Positions 26,690 to 38,157 of a DNA stretch of 64,000 nt are shown piece by piece. Below the pieces are notes generated by a model, which was given only the letters and a program-made list of their open reading frames with translations, ran no database searches and was not told the DNA's origin. The position numbers and the translations under genes are program-made. Each line of letters opens with the position of its first letter. The stretch's first letter is position 1. Source of the stretch: Ziziphus jujuba (Eukaryota > Streptophyta > Magnoliopsida > Rosales > Rhamnaceae); NCBI RefSeq assembly GCF_031755915.1, contig NC_083384.1, forward strand, positions 24,941,001-25,005,000, given 5' to 3'.

Positions 26690-29600
26690 TATGGTCCATT
26701 AGTAGTCGTGTCTTTTCAACCCGATGGCAGTCCACGAACTATCCAGTCCATCATCACCGGTTGTTTCAATCTCCTCCCTCATATTACTTTGCATATGGGA
26801 TCCACAATAAGGAGCAGAATGGAGTTACTGGGAATGTTTTGCATGTGAGATCTATGACAAGGCACAGAATGGGGCTACTAGGAATTGAACCCGCAACTCC
26901 TGCAAGCAGGTGTGATGGGTCACAAATTTCTACCACTTGCTCAACTCTTATGCTTGTGTGTGTGTGTAACACCTTAATAGGTTTGATTTACGAGAATATG
27001 TTTCCATGTGATGGATGAAATAAGATGTGTAGCTGTGTCGTTTCAACTCGGTGGGAGTCCACGAACTATCCATCCCATCACAGTCCGGTTGGATTGTGTA
27101 TGCGTGTGTGTGTATATAATATCTTAATATGTTTGATTTATGAGAATATACTTTCATGTGATGGATGAAATAAGATGTGTAGTCACGTCTTTTTGATCCA
27201 GTAGGCGTTCACAAACTACTTAGCCCATCACCACCAGGTTGTCCCAATCTCTCTGCTTCATAGTGTGTGTGTGTGTGTGTGTGTGTGTGTACAATATCTT
27301 AATAGGTTTGATTTATGAGAATATACTTCAATGTGATGGATGAAATACGGTACTCAGTCAAGTGTTTTCAACCTGGTGGGAATCCATGAAATACTCAGTC
27401 CATCACCACACGGTTGTCCCAACCGCCCTCCCCCACAGTACTTTGCATGTGGGATCCACACCAAGGCCCAAAATGGGGCTACTAGGAATGCTTTGCAAGT
27501 GGTATCCATACTAAGGTGCAGAATGAGATTTTTGGAAATCGAATCCGTATCTCCTACAAACAGATGTGATGGGTCATCAGTTTCTACCACTTGCTCCACC
27601 CCAAATATATATATGTGTGTGTGTGTTTGTAACATCTTAATAGGTTTGATTTATGAAAATATACTTTCATGTGATAGATGAAATAAGGTGTGTAGCCATA
27701 TTTTTTCATCTCGGTGGAAGCCTATGAACTACTTAACTCATTACCATCCAATAGGGTTGTGTGTATGTGTGTGTATAACAACTTAATAAGTTTAATTTAT
27801 GAGAATATGCCCCATGTGATGGATGAAATAAGGTGCATAGCCGTGTCTTTTCAACCCGGTGGGAGTCCACAAACTAACTAGCCCATCACCTCTAGATGTC
27901 TCAACCTTTCTCCCCCATTGTGTGTGTATAATATCTTAAAAAATTTGATTTATGAGAATATGCTTCCATGTGATGGACGAAATAAGATGTATAGCTGTGT
28001 CTTTTTAATCTAGTAGGAGTCTACAAACTACCAATCCCATCATTGTCTGGTTATCCTAACCTCTTTCCCCCACAGTACTTTGGACGTGGGATCCGCACCA
28101 AGGCATAGAATGGGGCTACTATGAATCGAATCCGCAACTCCTGCAAACAGGTATGATGGATCACCAGTTCCTATCACTTGCTCCAACCCCTATATATGTT
28201 TGTGTGTGTATGTGTGTGTATGCGTAACATCTTAATAAGTTTGATTTATGATAATATACTTCCATGTTATGGATAAAATAAGATGTGTGGCTATGTCTTT
28301 TCAATTTGGTGGGAGTCCAGGAACTATCCAGCCCATCATTGCTCGGTTGGGTTTTTTGTGTGTGTGTGTGTGTGTGTACAACAACTTAATAAATTTGATT
28401 TATGGGAATATGTTTTCAGGTGATAGATGAAACAAGGTGCGTAACTGTGTCTTTTCATCCTAATGGGAGTCCAAAAACTATCCAGCCCATTACTGTCTTG
28501 TTGTCCCAACCTCCCCTCCCCCAACAGTGTGTGTATGAGAATATGCATGTATTTGGTTTATGATAATATGCTTCCATGTGATGGATAAAATAAAGTGTGT
28601 AGCCGTATCTTTTCAACCATGGGAGTCTACGAACTATCATACCCATCACCGTCCAATTATTCTAACCTCCTTTTCCCACAATGCTTTGCACATGGGATCC
28701 ACACTAAGATGCAGAATGGGACTACTGGAAAAGCTTTGCATATGGGATTTACATCAAGGTGCAGAATGGAGCTATTGGGAATCAAGCCCACAACTCCTGC
28801 AAGTAGGTGTGATGGATCACCAGTTCCTACCACTTGCTCCACCCCTTATATATGGATGTGTGTGTGTGTGTAACATCTTAATAAGTTTGATTTATGAAAA
28901 TATGTTTTCATGTTATGAATGAAATAAGGTGTATAGCTGTGTCTTTTCAATTAGGTGGAAGTCTACGAACTATCCAGTCAATCACCCCCAAGTTGGGTTT
29001 TGTGTGTATGTGTGTAACATATTACTAGGTTTGATTTATAAGAATATACTTTCATATGATGGATGAAATAAGATGTGTCGCCAGGTCTTTTAAACCCAAT
29101 GGGAGTCACCACAAACTACCCAGCCCATCATTGTCTGGTTGTCCCAACCTTCTTCCCTCATAGTGTGTGTGTGTGTATTTGTGTGTGTGTGTGTGCGCGT
29201 GTGTATAACATCTTAATAGGTTTGATTTATACGAATATGTTTTCATGTGATAGATGAAATAAGGTGTGTAGCTATCTCTTTTCAATTCGTTAGGAGTCCA
29301 TAAACTACCCAGCCCTTCACAGTCTGTTTGTCCCAACCTCCCTACCCCACAATGCTTTGCATGTAGAATCCATACCAAGGTGTAGAATGGGGCTACTGAG
29401 AATCGAACCCGCAACTCTTGCAAGCAGGTGTGATGGGTTATCTGTTTCTACCATTTGCTTCACCCCTTATATATATGTGTGTGTGTACAAGTGTGTGTGT
29501 GTGTTTGTATAACATTTTAATAAGGTTGATTTATGAGAATATGCTTCTATGAGTTGGATGAAATAATGTGTGTAGCTGTGTTTTTTCAACTCGGTGGGAG

Positions 29601-30620
29601 TCCACAAACTTTTTAGCCCATCACCGCCTGGTTGGGAGTCTACGAACTACCCAACCCGTCACAGTCCGTTTGTCCCAACCTCCCTACCCCACAGTGCTTT
29701 GCATGTGGAATTCACACCAAGGTGTAGAATGGGGCTACTGAGGATTGAACCCGCAACTCTTGTAAGTAGGTGTGATGGGTTATCTGTTTCTACCATTTGC
29801 TCCACCCCTTATATATATGTGTGTGTGTGTATGTGTGTGTGTGTGTGTGTGTTTGTGTGTGTGTTTGTATAACATTTTAATAGGGTTGATTTATGAGAAT
29901 ATGCTTCTATGAGTTGGATGAAATAATGTGTGTAACTGCGTTTTTTCAACTCGGTGGGAGTCCACAAACTTTTCAGCCCATCACCGCCTGGTTGGGTTGT
30001 GTGTGTGTGTGTGTGTGTAACATCTTAATATGTTTGATTTATGAGAATATGCTTCCATGTAATAGATGAAATAAGGTGTGTTGCAGTGTCTTTTCAACCG
30101 GTGGGAGTCCACAAACTACCTAGCTCATCACCGTCCGATTGTCCCAAACTCCTCCCCCACAGTGTGTATAACATCTTAATATATTTGATTTGTGATAATA
30201 TGTTTTCATGTGATGGATGAAATAAGGTGTATAGCCGTATCTTTTCAAACCGGTGGGAGTCCACAAACTACCCTGCCTATCACCTCCCGGTTGTCCTAAC
30301 CTCCCTCCCCCATAGTGTTTTGCATGTGAGATCCACACCAAGGCGCAGATGGGGCTGCTGAGAATCGAACTCGCAACTCCTGCAAGCAAGTGTAATGGGT
30401 CATCGATTCCTACCACTTGCTCCACCCCCTATATATATGTGAGTGTGTGTGTGTGTGTGTGTATTTATAACATCTTAATAGATTTGATTTATGAAAATAT
30501 GCTTCCATATGATGGATGAAATAGGATATGTGTGTGTGTGTGTGTGTGTGTGTGTAACATCTTAATATATTTAATTTATGAGAATATACTTCTATATGAT
30601 GGATGAAATAATATTGTCTT
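26690..30620. repeat. Tandem array of a SINE-like repeat unit with GT microsatellites
   Basis: About 18 degenerate copies of one unit lie head to tail, each beginning with the landmark TAGGTTTGATTTATGAGAATAT (for example 26976, 27128, 27303, 28234, 29218, 30033 and 30481). The block continues through GTGATGGATGAAATAAGGTG and GGTGGGAGTCCA and ends in TCCCCCACAGT. Units come in two lengths. Short ones (about 150-170 bp) run straight into (GT)n. Long ones (about 300-340 bp) carry an extra segment ending in ACTTGCTCCACCCC before the (GT)n tract. On the minus strand that extra segment has tRNA-like RNA polymerase III boxes (see separate entry). All plus- and minus-strand reading frames inside are products of the repeat and are not genes. 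Confidence 0.85.
26860..26945 (-). repeat. tRNA-derived SINE-like head with A-box and B-box (one of seven copies)
   Basis: Read on the minus strand, the segment has GAGCAAGTGGTAG (A-box-like) followed about 40-50 bp later by GGGTTCAATTCC/GGTTCGATTC (B-box-like), the spacing of a tRNA-type pol III promoter. The same segment recurs near 27540-27600, 28120-28185, 28780-28845, 29400-29465, 29745-29810 and 30360-30425. The head is followed on the minus strand by a shared non-tRNA body, as in plant SINEs. There is no intact tRNA fold and no clear 3' poly-A or poly-T tail, so the SINE origin is inferred. Confidence 0.55.
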
Positions 30621-33600
30621 AACCTTTATTGAGGTTCTAGTAAAAAATAATAGAAAATTTTTAAAACTAATTTTAATTTTTTCATTTTAAGATGCAAATT
30701 TGTCAATTAAATTTTTGAATTCAAGTTTTTATGGTAATTTTTTTTTTCCATTCATGAACAACCATGTAAAAGCGCTAAAAATGATTGATTAATTTTATAC
30801 TATGACCTTCCATACATCAAATTTAAAAAAAAAAAAAAAAAGTTCTATACCATGTGTTACAACAAATCTTCTAAATAACTACAAATATGAATTTAAGCAA
30901 AAAATAAAAATAAAATAAGAAAGATTTTGAGAATGAACGATGAATATAAATTTATTAAATAAATAATAACAAATAAGATCATGTTGCTTTTTGGCCCTTT
31001 GGATTAAAATGTATAAATTATATAACAAAATTTAACAACTTTTCGATGTGTAATATGAGTAAAAGAAGAGAAAGTGAGCGTGAGAAGATGGGAAAGCTTA
31101 TTAAAATGGAGGTTTTTCATTTTTTTATTATTGTTATTCTTTTATAGTTAAAGCTTGAGACAAATATAGGAAATAGAGAATTTAATTTTTTTTATAAAGA
31201 AAATTTAATAGTTGACTTGTGCTCTTTCAAAAATTAAAAAACATATTAGTAATAAAAAAGCTAAAAATAATAAATTAGAATTAATGTTGAATTTTAAAAA
31301 GTCAAAAGTATGAAAAGTGCTAAAAATATATATATATATATATATATATGCATGAAGTCATATATAGCAATTTTGATATGAATTTTTTCAATGTTAATAC
31401 ACACACACACACATATATATATTTATATATATTCTCCTTTTGGTAAAATAATATATGAAAATTATATATATATATATATATTCCTTTTTGTAAAATAATA
31501 TATGGAAAATTTTTGGAACCCTCTTTTTTTGTGGGTTCCTAAGCATAAGCCATTGTGACCTATGTCTTCAATCAGCTCTGAGATGAAATCTTCATCTTTT
31601 TTAATTTAGACTATGTAATATATAAGTATATATATTTTTTTCTAGTTCAAAAATTCTGAATGAATCTTTTGTCTGTAACAATGGGCATTCTGAAAAGGAT
31701 ATATGCATAGATAAAATAGATTCATATCCTAAAGTGGCTAGGGATAATGTTCCAAAAGAATCAACATGACTTCATTTTAAGGAAAGCTATTACTATTTGA
31801 AACTTTAGAATTATCATTTCTTTATTCTAATTTAGATAAACATTTGAAATATCTTTACTATATTTTAATAAATTAAGATTTGGATTGATTTATTTAAAAA
31901 AACATTTAAATGGATTATCATATGATAAAAATACATAAATAAATATAAAATTTAACTTTTATCAAATTTAACAATGTTTCAAAATAAAAAGATATTTAGA
32001 GAATATTTCTTTTACACCATAAAAGGTTTGGACAGAATACAAAAACATTCTTCAGGTTTCTAATAATATCATTTACATTTTCTGGAGGAGTTCTAAATTA
32101 TCTTTATACCCTAATTTAAGTTGAATTAATTTTTTTTATTTCTTTTATTTTTCCACAATAATTAATTTGAAATTTTCAATTTTTTTAAAATTTATATATA
32201 TTTTTTTAGTTTGAAAAAAAAAACAGAAACATTTAATGATTTTAATAAGATAAGATTTTTTTAACCAAGTGATAATTTATCAAATATATTTTACTAAATG
32301 TATTATAATTTGTCAAATATATTCAACTAAATATATTATAATTTTTAAAAATATACTCAATAAAATATATTTTTCAAATATATAACTTACTTAAAAAGCT
32401 TATATAATTAAAATTATCATATATTTTTTTAATTAAAAGTTGAAAAATTATTACATAGTTTAAATAAAAATTAATTAAAAATATATAAAAAAGCTTTAAA
32501 GTTTTCAAATTAATTATTGCAAAAATAAGAAATAAAAAGAATTTTGAAATGAACTAACTTAGTAATGGTACAAATATAATTTAGATTCCTGTAAAAAGTG
32601 TAGATGATATTATTAAAATTTTGAAAAATATTTTTGTATTTATTCTAAATATAAAAAGATTTAAATGAAATATTTATAATATTTATGAAGGTTAAATTTT
32701 GAAATTAATGCAATATTATTATCAAATATATAAATAAAAATGGTTATTTTTTCTTCTTTTCTCATAATTAATTACCATATTTCTGTTTGTAATTCAATAT
32801 TAATATTTTTTTTCTAATATTAATTATGAGAATTCAAATTTAAATAATTATTTAAAAGAACAGTAATTTGCTATTAGATTGTTGAATAATTGTTTAAGAC
32901 AAAAGTGATTTGCTATTTACATGGTGCTTCACAGCATTATTAGTTTTTCCAATATACTATCATTGACATATTTTTGATTCTTATGATATGGTTGAATTGA
33001 TGAAAGCCATGACAAAAAAAAAAAAAAAAAAAAAAAGGGAAAAATTTCTTGATAAATCCAAAAATAATCTCTGGCTTCCATTCAATATTTCATCTTTGAC
33101 ATGTGAACATCCTTTTTCTTACGAGGAATGATAACGAGACAGATGGAAGCAAGTACACCCTTCTTTTTTTTCATTTTTTATTTATTATTTTTTTTGGGTT
33201 AATGGAAGTACACCCTTTATACATCGCTTTCGCATCCAATTTAAATCCGAGCCGTTAATTTCTTTGTTTATGTACTTTATAGAAATCATTATTATATCAT
33301 CCAAACTACATCATCTTTTCCAGCCAAACCCCTTTAGTCACAATCAACCCACCAAATTTGAATCGCAATATCATATAACTTTTTTTTTTTTTTTTTCATG
33401 AATAACAATGTCAAATTATCTAGAAATCTACCAATTGATCATGTACATTGTCGAACTCTATCACATCATCTTTATTGCCCTTTGTGTCAAGACATCAATA
33501 ATTGTCATTATAAGAGAACGATAATCGTTACTTATTTTGTTTCCTTTTAAAAAAAAAAAAAAACTTTAGTTATTTCATTTTATTTTCCTTCCTCTATTTA

Positions 33601-34600
33601 AAAAAAAAAAAAAATTGAAACCCATAACTTGTAGCGTTTGGAAAATAGCTTGAACTTGAATTAGAAGTTTAAAATGGGATTGGGTTCATCTACCGTATAA
33701 CATCTTAATAGATTTTTTTTTTTTTTTTTTTTGGACTTCTCTAGTATTTTGGTTTGTTTAATTTTGGATTGAACTGTGATTGTAAATATTTCTAACCAAT
33801 TATTCAAGTAGAATTATTATAATTGTCACTTTTTTTGTTTTTTTTTTTGGGTAATAATTATTGTTGTCACTTAACAAATAAAAGATAATTGATTCAGTCA
33901 ATGATTGATCTTGATATCAAATATCCACCTACATGATTTAAAAAATAATAATAAAAAATTGTATCAGCCTAACCAAGGACATATTTATCGAGGAACATGG
34001 TTGTGGATCCTATGATCATATATATATATATATATATACACCACAATGAAATAATCATATAGATAGTGATGGCATAGAGAAGAAACTGTGTAGCACCATG
34101 CAGATTTTCCATTAGACCAAGATGTTGAAGTTTGAGGCCTAACTGCAAAGTTATGGGCTTGGAATGTCTGGTTGGACATGGATGGCTATGGGTTTGGAAT
34201 TGTATAAAATCAATCCAGCCAAAATTTGTTATAGCTGTCTTCGGCTTTTTGTGAGAGTAGAATAGTGCAAAACTTTGGATAAATTTAAGAGAAACATATA
34301 AATACGGTGTTTGGATGGAGATCTTTGAGGTGGACATTAATTCCTATGCTCCAATAGAATAAACAAAAGCTTCACAATTTAAAAGTAAAAAAAAAAAAGC
34401 ACTGAAAAAAATAAAGATCTCTAATCTCTAGCATCTTTCATTCCTGAGCAACATGTTTTCTATAAAAGGCTGTGCCTGAAGCGCCTTGAGGAATAATATC
34501 AACTATCAGACAGTCAAAAGTAATATATCAATTCGGCTTTTGGACTAAAAATACCTTGTGCCTCATATCCTTTTTGCTAGACATGATGTATTGCAGATTG
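30621..34600. other. AT-rich intergenic DNA, no gene seen
   Basis: Very AT-rich, with (AT)n tracts at 31326-31348, 31411-31420 and 31463-31481, an A run at 33015-33037 and T runs near 33380 and 33715. Reading frames at 33969-34337 have no family resemblance. Confidence 0.6.
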
Positions 34601-34639
34601 TAGGCCATGTATTATATACCATAATTTTCTAATATAATT

Positions 34640-34870
34640 TTTTTTAAGAGAAAAGAAATTGCTTTTATTGAGGAATGTTGGTGATACAAACATCAGCTAG
34701 ATTAGAGGTCGAAGCCAAAAAGTCTCTCCTCCATCCAGATTAATAACATGCATATTTTGCTAGTTCATGGGCCATTTTATTTGTTTCTCTATGGGAAAAG
34801 CTACAATTAAGGTGTTTAATTTAGCAATTTTCCTTGAATTTCATCTACTAAACAACAATTTGGTCCTAGG
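34640..34870 (-). pseudogene. LINE (non-LTR retrotransposon) remnant, RNase H tail
   Basis: The minus-strand translation gives a short stretch DNCCLVDEIQGKLL, then after a frameshift SFSHRETNKMAHELAKYACY, a stop, and SGWRRDFLAS. This is the typical end of the RNase H domain of plant LINE-type polyproteins (R-x-x-N-x-x-A-H-x-L-A). Only this tail survives, with stops. A 28-bp direct repeat (CTACTAAACAACAATTTGG...) lies at about 34846 and again at 34933, around a short spacer. Confidence 0.6.
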
Positions 34871-35357
34871 TTTCTATCCATTCCAGGTAAAAGATCTATT
34901 GTTGCTTTGGCATTGATTTATTGTTTTTTCGACCATCTACTAAACAACAATTTGGTCCTAGTTAAAAAAATTTTATTTATGCTGTGTTTATTTTATTGAA
35001 CTTATTTCATATCATGGTTTAAACATTATAAATCGTTAAAGTTTACTAATCTTTTTCAAAATTCAAAGAAGTTCTTATGAAATTCTCTGAAATGTTTGTC
35101 AACTACTCAATCAATTACTTATTTATTAGAATATTAACAAACGGATTACTTCTCTTATTTTATCCATACCTTTTTTTCTATGAATGTTGGGATTCATATT
35201 AAAAATACTTCGAAGTACAGGAATTAAAATCGTACAAATAAGAATTATCTTTCTATTACTTTTGATTATTAATTTAAATCAATACAAATTAAATAAAATT
35301 AGATGAAGAAACAAAATTAGGACATGACACTTCGTAATTTATAACTAATAAAATATT

Positions 35358-35559
35358 AGATGGATCCAAGATTTTTAGTGATCCAAGTTTTTGAATCAAA
35401 TTCTATTTTTATGTATATATTAAGATTCACTCATATAAAGATCCTATTATTGAATCTAAGATGGATCCAAGATTTTTAGTGATCCAAGTTTTTGAATCAA
35501 ATTCTATTTTTATGTATATATTAAGATTCACTCATATAAAGATCCTATTATTGAATCTA
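35358..35559. repeat. Perfect 101-bp tandem duplication
   Basis: The segment beginning AGATGGATCCAAGATTTTTA at 35358-35458 is repeated at once at 35459-35559 with no difference that I can find. It lies in non-coding DNA just upstream of the LTR retrotransposon. The identity points to a recent event or an assembly artefact. Confidence 0.9.
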
Positions 35560-35707
35560 ATCCTCATATTTAAATTTTTGTTTTTTAATAATGTATGGGG
35601 ATTTGAGACAATTTAATAGCAAAAGCATTATTTTAAAAAAAATGATTTCAAATTTAAATATCTACCTCTAAGATTAAAAAATAATAATAAGAATAAAAAA
35701 ATAGAAT

Positions 35708-35785
35708 GATTCAAACCTAAAATTATTGTTTAAGTAAACAATGGATGATTCAAACCTAAAACTATTGTTTAAGTAAACAATGGAT
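35708..35785. repeat. 39-bp tandem duplication
   Basis: Two adjacent 39-bp copies starting GATTCAAACCTAAAA (35708 and 35747) differ by one base (ATTATT against CTATT). Each copy contains the near-palindrome GTTTAAGTAAAC. Confidence 0.85.
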
Positions 35786-35912
35786 TTATTGCTCGACTTT
35801 CACCATAGTACAGGCAAATAGAGTCGTAAATACAATTGGTTGATTATCCTAAATTAATTCAATTTTGTACCCAAAAAATGCTTGTTTTCCTTCATCACTG
35901 TACCCTCACAAG

Positions 35913-36389
35913 TGTCACGGACTTGTTTGTTTACCCTTCAAGCCGTGCGGCCTTAGTTGCTATTCCGACCCTTTGTTGCAACTAAGTAAGCCTTTTGCCC
36001 ACTAAAAGAGAAAGCTAAGCAAAGAAAGCTAGAGCACAAAGAGAGTTTGGGAGAATGAAAGTATATTACTTGAAAGAGAGCTTTACAAGTATAGATGAGA
36101 TTTCTTGGATGGTTTGGCCAAATGAGGCCTCCACCTATTTATAGGCATACAAAGCTTAATCCTACGGCTATAATTGCTTTAATCCTACGGTGGAGAATGG
36201 TTCCCACCTACTCCCACCTACTTTACATAAAATATCTAAAGAAACATCTAGAATGGATATGTACATGGCTTGGCCCATTGTAAGGCCCAAAATAGGCCCA
36301 AAGTGGATTATAAGGCCCAAAATGGATTGTAAGGCCCAAAATGGAGAGAATGCTCACCAAGTGTTTGATGAAATGCTTCAACCGTGACA
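35913..36389 (-). repeat. 3' LTR of the non-autonomous element
   Basis: 477 bp with 8-bp inverted termini TGTCACGG/CCGTGACA. On the minus strand it carries a TATA box (TATAAATAG, + coordinates 36135-36143). The element's reading frame ends inside it, with the stop at 36223. Confidence 0.93.
36135..36143 (-). promoter_or_regulatory. TATA box in the LTR (copy in the other LTR at 38380-38388)
   Basis: The minus strand reads TATAAATAG after GTATGCC. The identical site in the 5' LTR (2,245 bp higher) would drive transcription of the element towards lower coordinates. Confidence 0.65.
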
Positions 36390-38115
36390 TTCTCCCCCAC
36401 CTATGCCGTCGACGTCCTCGTCGAGCTTGTTTCATGGAACCTCTTGATATGATCTTCAAATTGCCAAAGCGCGATAGCAGGTTCCCAACTTGCTTCGCTA
36501 TCGGGAAGTCCTTTTTCACGGGACGTGACACTCTCCCCCACCTAAACTCGCGACGCCCTCGTCGCACCTTCTTCCTTGCCCGTCGAATGTGATCTTTGAG
36601 TTGCCGTTGTGTATCTTCGTGCTCCCCACTTACTTCACCATCCGGCAGGTCCTTCCCCTTCACCAAGTATTTGGTGTAGTTGGGTATGCCTTTATGTTGA
36701 CCGACTCGACCCGCAGGTGTGGCTTCAACACTCTTGGCGGGTGAAGTCACTATCGTCGAGGGTGCCCCTTTTGACTTACCTTTCGCCAGGGCCTCTGTGC
36801 CCCCTTTCCTTACAATGGGAAGTGACTCTTCATAGCGTCGTGCCTTCCCGTCATGTACCTCATTTTGTTGAGGTGATGGTTTGGCTAAGTTCCCTTCCTT
36901 AGCCTCTTCGTGCTTTCTCTTGTCGTCTCCACGACTTGAAGCCAATGCACGCAAGCTCCCTTGGTGCAACTCCTTTGGCACATGTTGTACCTTAGGAGAT
37001 GTCTTGGCATGGGTTGAGGCATCCTCACTAGGGTTTTGGGCAGCAGCCAAGTTGATTTGCTCCTCCCTCTCAACTTGCAATGCTGACAAAACCTTGGCCT
37101 CTCGCTTGTTAGCTTGTTCCGTAGGCACCATGCACGTCGTTCCCCCATCCATGATGCATAACTTGCTTGCAAATGGGAGTGGGAAAGCCTTTACTTGGTT
37201 GAAGAAGTCCATACCAAGGACAACCTTGTAGTCATCCATGGACACAACCGTTAGATTCAATTGGCCCTCCCAATCGCCGATGGTGGTTTGCACACCTCTA
37301 GCAACTCCTTGGAGTGGCTTTGCATCCGAGTTCACCGCCTTTACGGAGCCCCTTTCTTTGGTTGCCTCGATCCCAAGCCTTTGCGCCTCCTCCACCGATA
37401 GGAAATTATGTGAGGCACCCGTGTCCACCAACGCCTTGGTGGGCACCCCATTGAGTTTTGCCTCCACGAACACTAGGCCACTCTTCTTTGTCTCCTTAGG
37501 AGCAGCCTTTATAGCATTCAACAACTGTAAGGAACCTATTTGTGTTTGCTCTTGAGTTTCCCTCTCTTCGAGCATGGCACTTAAGGACTTCCTCTTCGGA
37601 CAATCTCTTGCCCAATGGGCACCGTCACATAGGAAGCAATTCCTCCTTGGCTTTAGTTCGGGCTTGGCTTCTTTCTTCCAATCTTTGCTAGGTAATGGTG
37701 GCCTTCTTTGATGTTCCTTGCTTTGGGGACTTTTATAGAACTTGTCTCCCCCACCTGTAGTATAATTATTCTCATCTAATTGAGCTTGCATAAGGGACAA
37801 GGTTTCAATTACCTTTGTTTGGAAAGCTTGGCTTTCATGACGCCATGCCTCGGTGTTGGCCTCGTTGGTGCTTTGCATGGTACCTCTAAGCTCCCCCACT
37901 TGGTCACCCACACGACCATCGAGCTCCTCCATGCCTAGCTCCACACAATCAAGCCGCTCCAACATGTCGGCAACGGCCAACTCCATCTTGACCACCTTGG
38001 TCTCCATGGCGGTGAGAACGTCCTTCGACTTTGAACGCCCACGTCCCTTCCTTGCAGCTTCGGGGATGACCTCCCTTCCCCTTGCTTCTTCAATCACAAC
38101 CTCTGAGGAAGACAT
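36223..38115 (-). CDS. Retrotransposon gag-like/protease protein, intact
   Basis: 630 aa with no frameshift. Residues about 35-115 are charged and heptad-like (METKVVKMELAVADMLERLD..., MQAQLDEN), a probable coiled coil in place of a normal capsid domain. Residues 160-172 form a CCHC zinc knuckle of C-x2-C-x3-H-x4-C spacing (CFLCDGAHWARDC) for RNA binding. Residues about 215-320 are a retropepsin-like aspartic protease with the active-site motif LVDTGASHNFLS (Asp231) and the later VVLGMDFF. The C-terminal third is Lys/Ser/Ala-rich, then holds two copies of a 47-residue Arg-rich unit ending RWGRVSR and RWGRMSR. The frame runs into the 3' LTR. No polymerase follows. The start is 43 bp inside the 5' LTR, just after the primer site. 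The protease type points to a Ty3/gypsy relative. Confidence 0.9.
   Translation of the reverse strand: MSSSEVVIEEARGREVIPEAARKGRGRSKSKDVLTAMETKVVKMELAVADMLERLDCVELGMEELDGRVGDQVGELRGTMQSTNEANTEAWRHESQAFQTKVIETLSLMQAQLDENNYTTGGGDKFYKSPQSKEHQRRPPLPSKDWKKEAKPELKPRRNCFLCDGAHWARDCPKRKSLSAMLEERETQEQTQIGSLQLLNAIKAAPKETKKSGLVFVEAKLNGVPTKALVDTGASHNFLSVEEAQRLGIEATKERGSVKAVNSDAKPLQGVARGVQTTIGDWEGQLNLTVVSMDDYKVVLGMDFFNQVKAFPLPFASKLCIMDGGTTCMVPTEQANKREAKVLSALQVEREEQINLAAAQNPSEDASTHAKTSPKVQHVPKELHQGSLRALASSRGDDKRKHEEAKEGNLAKPSPQQNEVHDGKARRYEESLPIVRKGGTEALAKGKSKGAPSTIVTSPAKSVEATPAGRVGQHKGIPNYTKYLVKGKDLPDGEVSGEHEDTQRQLKDHIRRARKKVRRGRREFRWGRVSRPVKKDFPIAKQVGNLLSRFGNLKIISRGSMKQARRGRRRHRWGRMSRLKHFIKHLVSILSILGLTIHFGPYNPLWAYFGPYNGPSHVHIHSRCFFRYFM
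36383..36664. repeat. 141-bp imperfect tandem duplication across the LTR/polypurine junction
   Basis: Segment 36383-36523 and segment 36524-36664 share CGTGACAYTCTCCCCCACCT at their start and align through ATCTTYRARTTGCC to the end. They encode the two 47-aa Arg-rich units of the gag-like protein, so 141 bp equals 47 codons and the frame is kept. The copy includes the last bases of the LTR and the polypurine tract, leaving a second polypurine-like tract inside the coding region at about 36531-36542. Confidence 0.8.
36390..36401 (-). promoter_or_regulatory. Polypurine tract of the non-autonomous LTR element
   Basis: On the minus strand GGTGGGGGAGAA directly precedes the 3' LTR start TGTCACGG, the expected site for plus-strand DNA priming. 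Confidence 0.85.
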
Positions 38116-38138
38116 GTTGCTCTAGATGCTAGCTTTAA

Positions 38139-38155
38139 CCTTGGCTCTGATACCA
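38139..38155 (-). promoter_or_regulatory. Primer binding site, tRNA-iMet type
   Basis: The minus strand reads TGGTATCAGAGCCAAGG two bases inside the 5' LTR end, the standard plant primer site complementary to the 3' end of initiator methionine tRNA. Confidence 0.9.
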
Positions 38156-38157
38156 CT

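Noticed and set aside
26761..30425. Reading frames of 60-120 codons on both strands in the GT-rich array
   Set aside because: They repeat with the unit, begin and end at repeat boundaries and read the GT tracts as CVCV or HTHT runs. They are products of the repeat, not genes.
36341..37555. Plus-strand frames of 83-116 codons inside the LTR element
   Set aside because: Antisense to the intact 630-codon gag-protease frame. The primer site, polypurine tract and TATA box all place the element on the minus strand.
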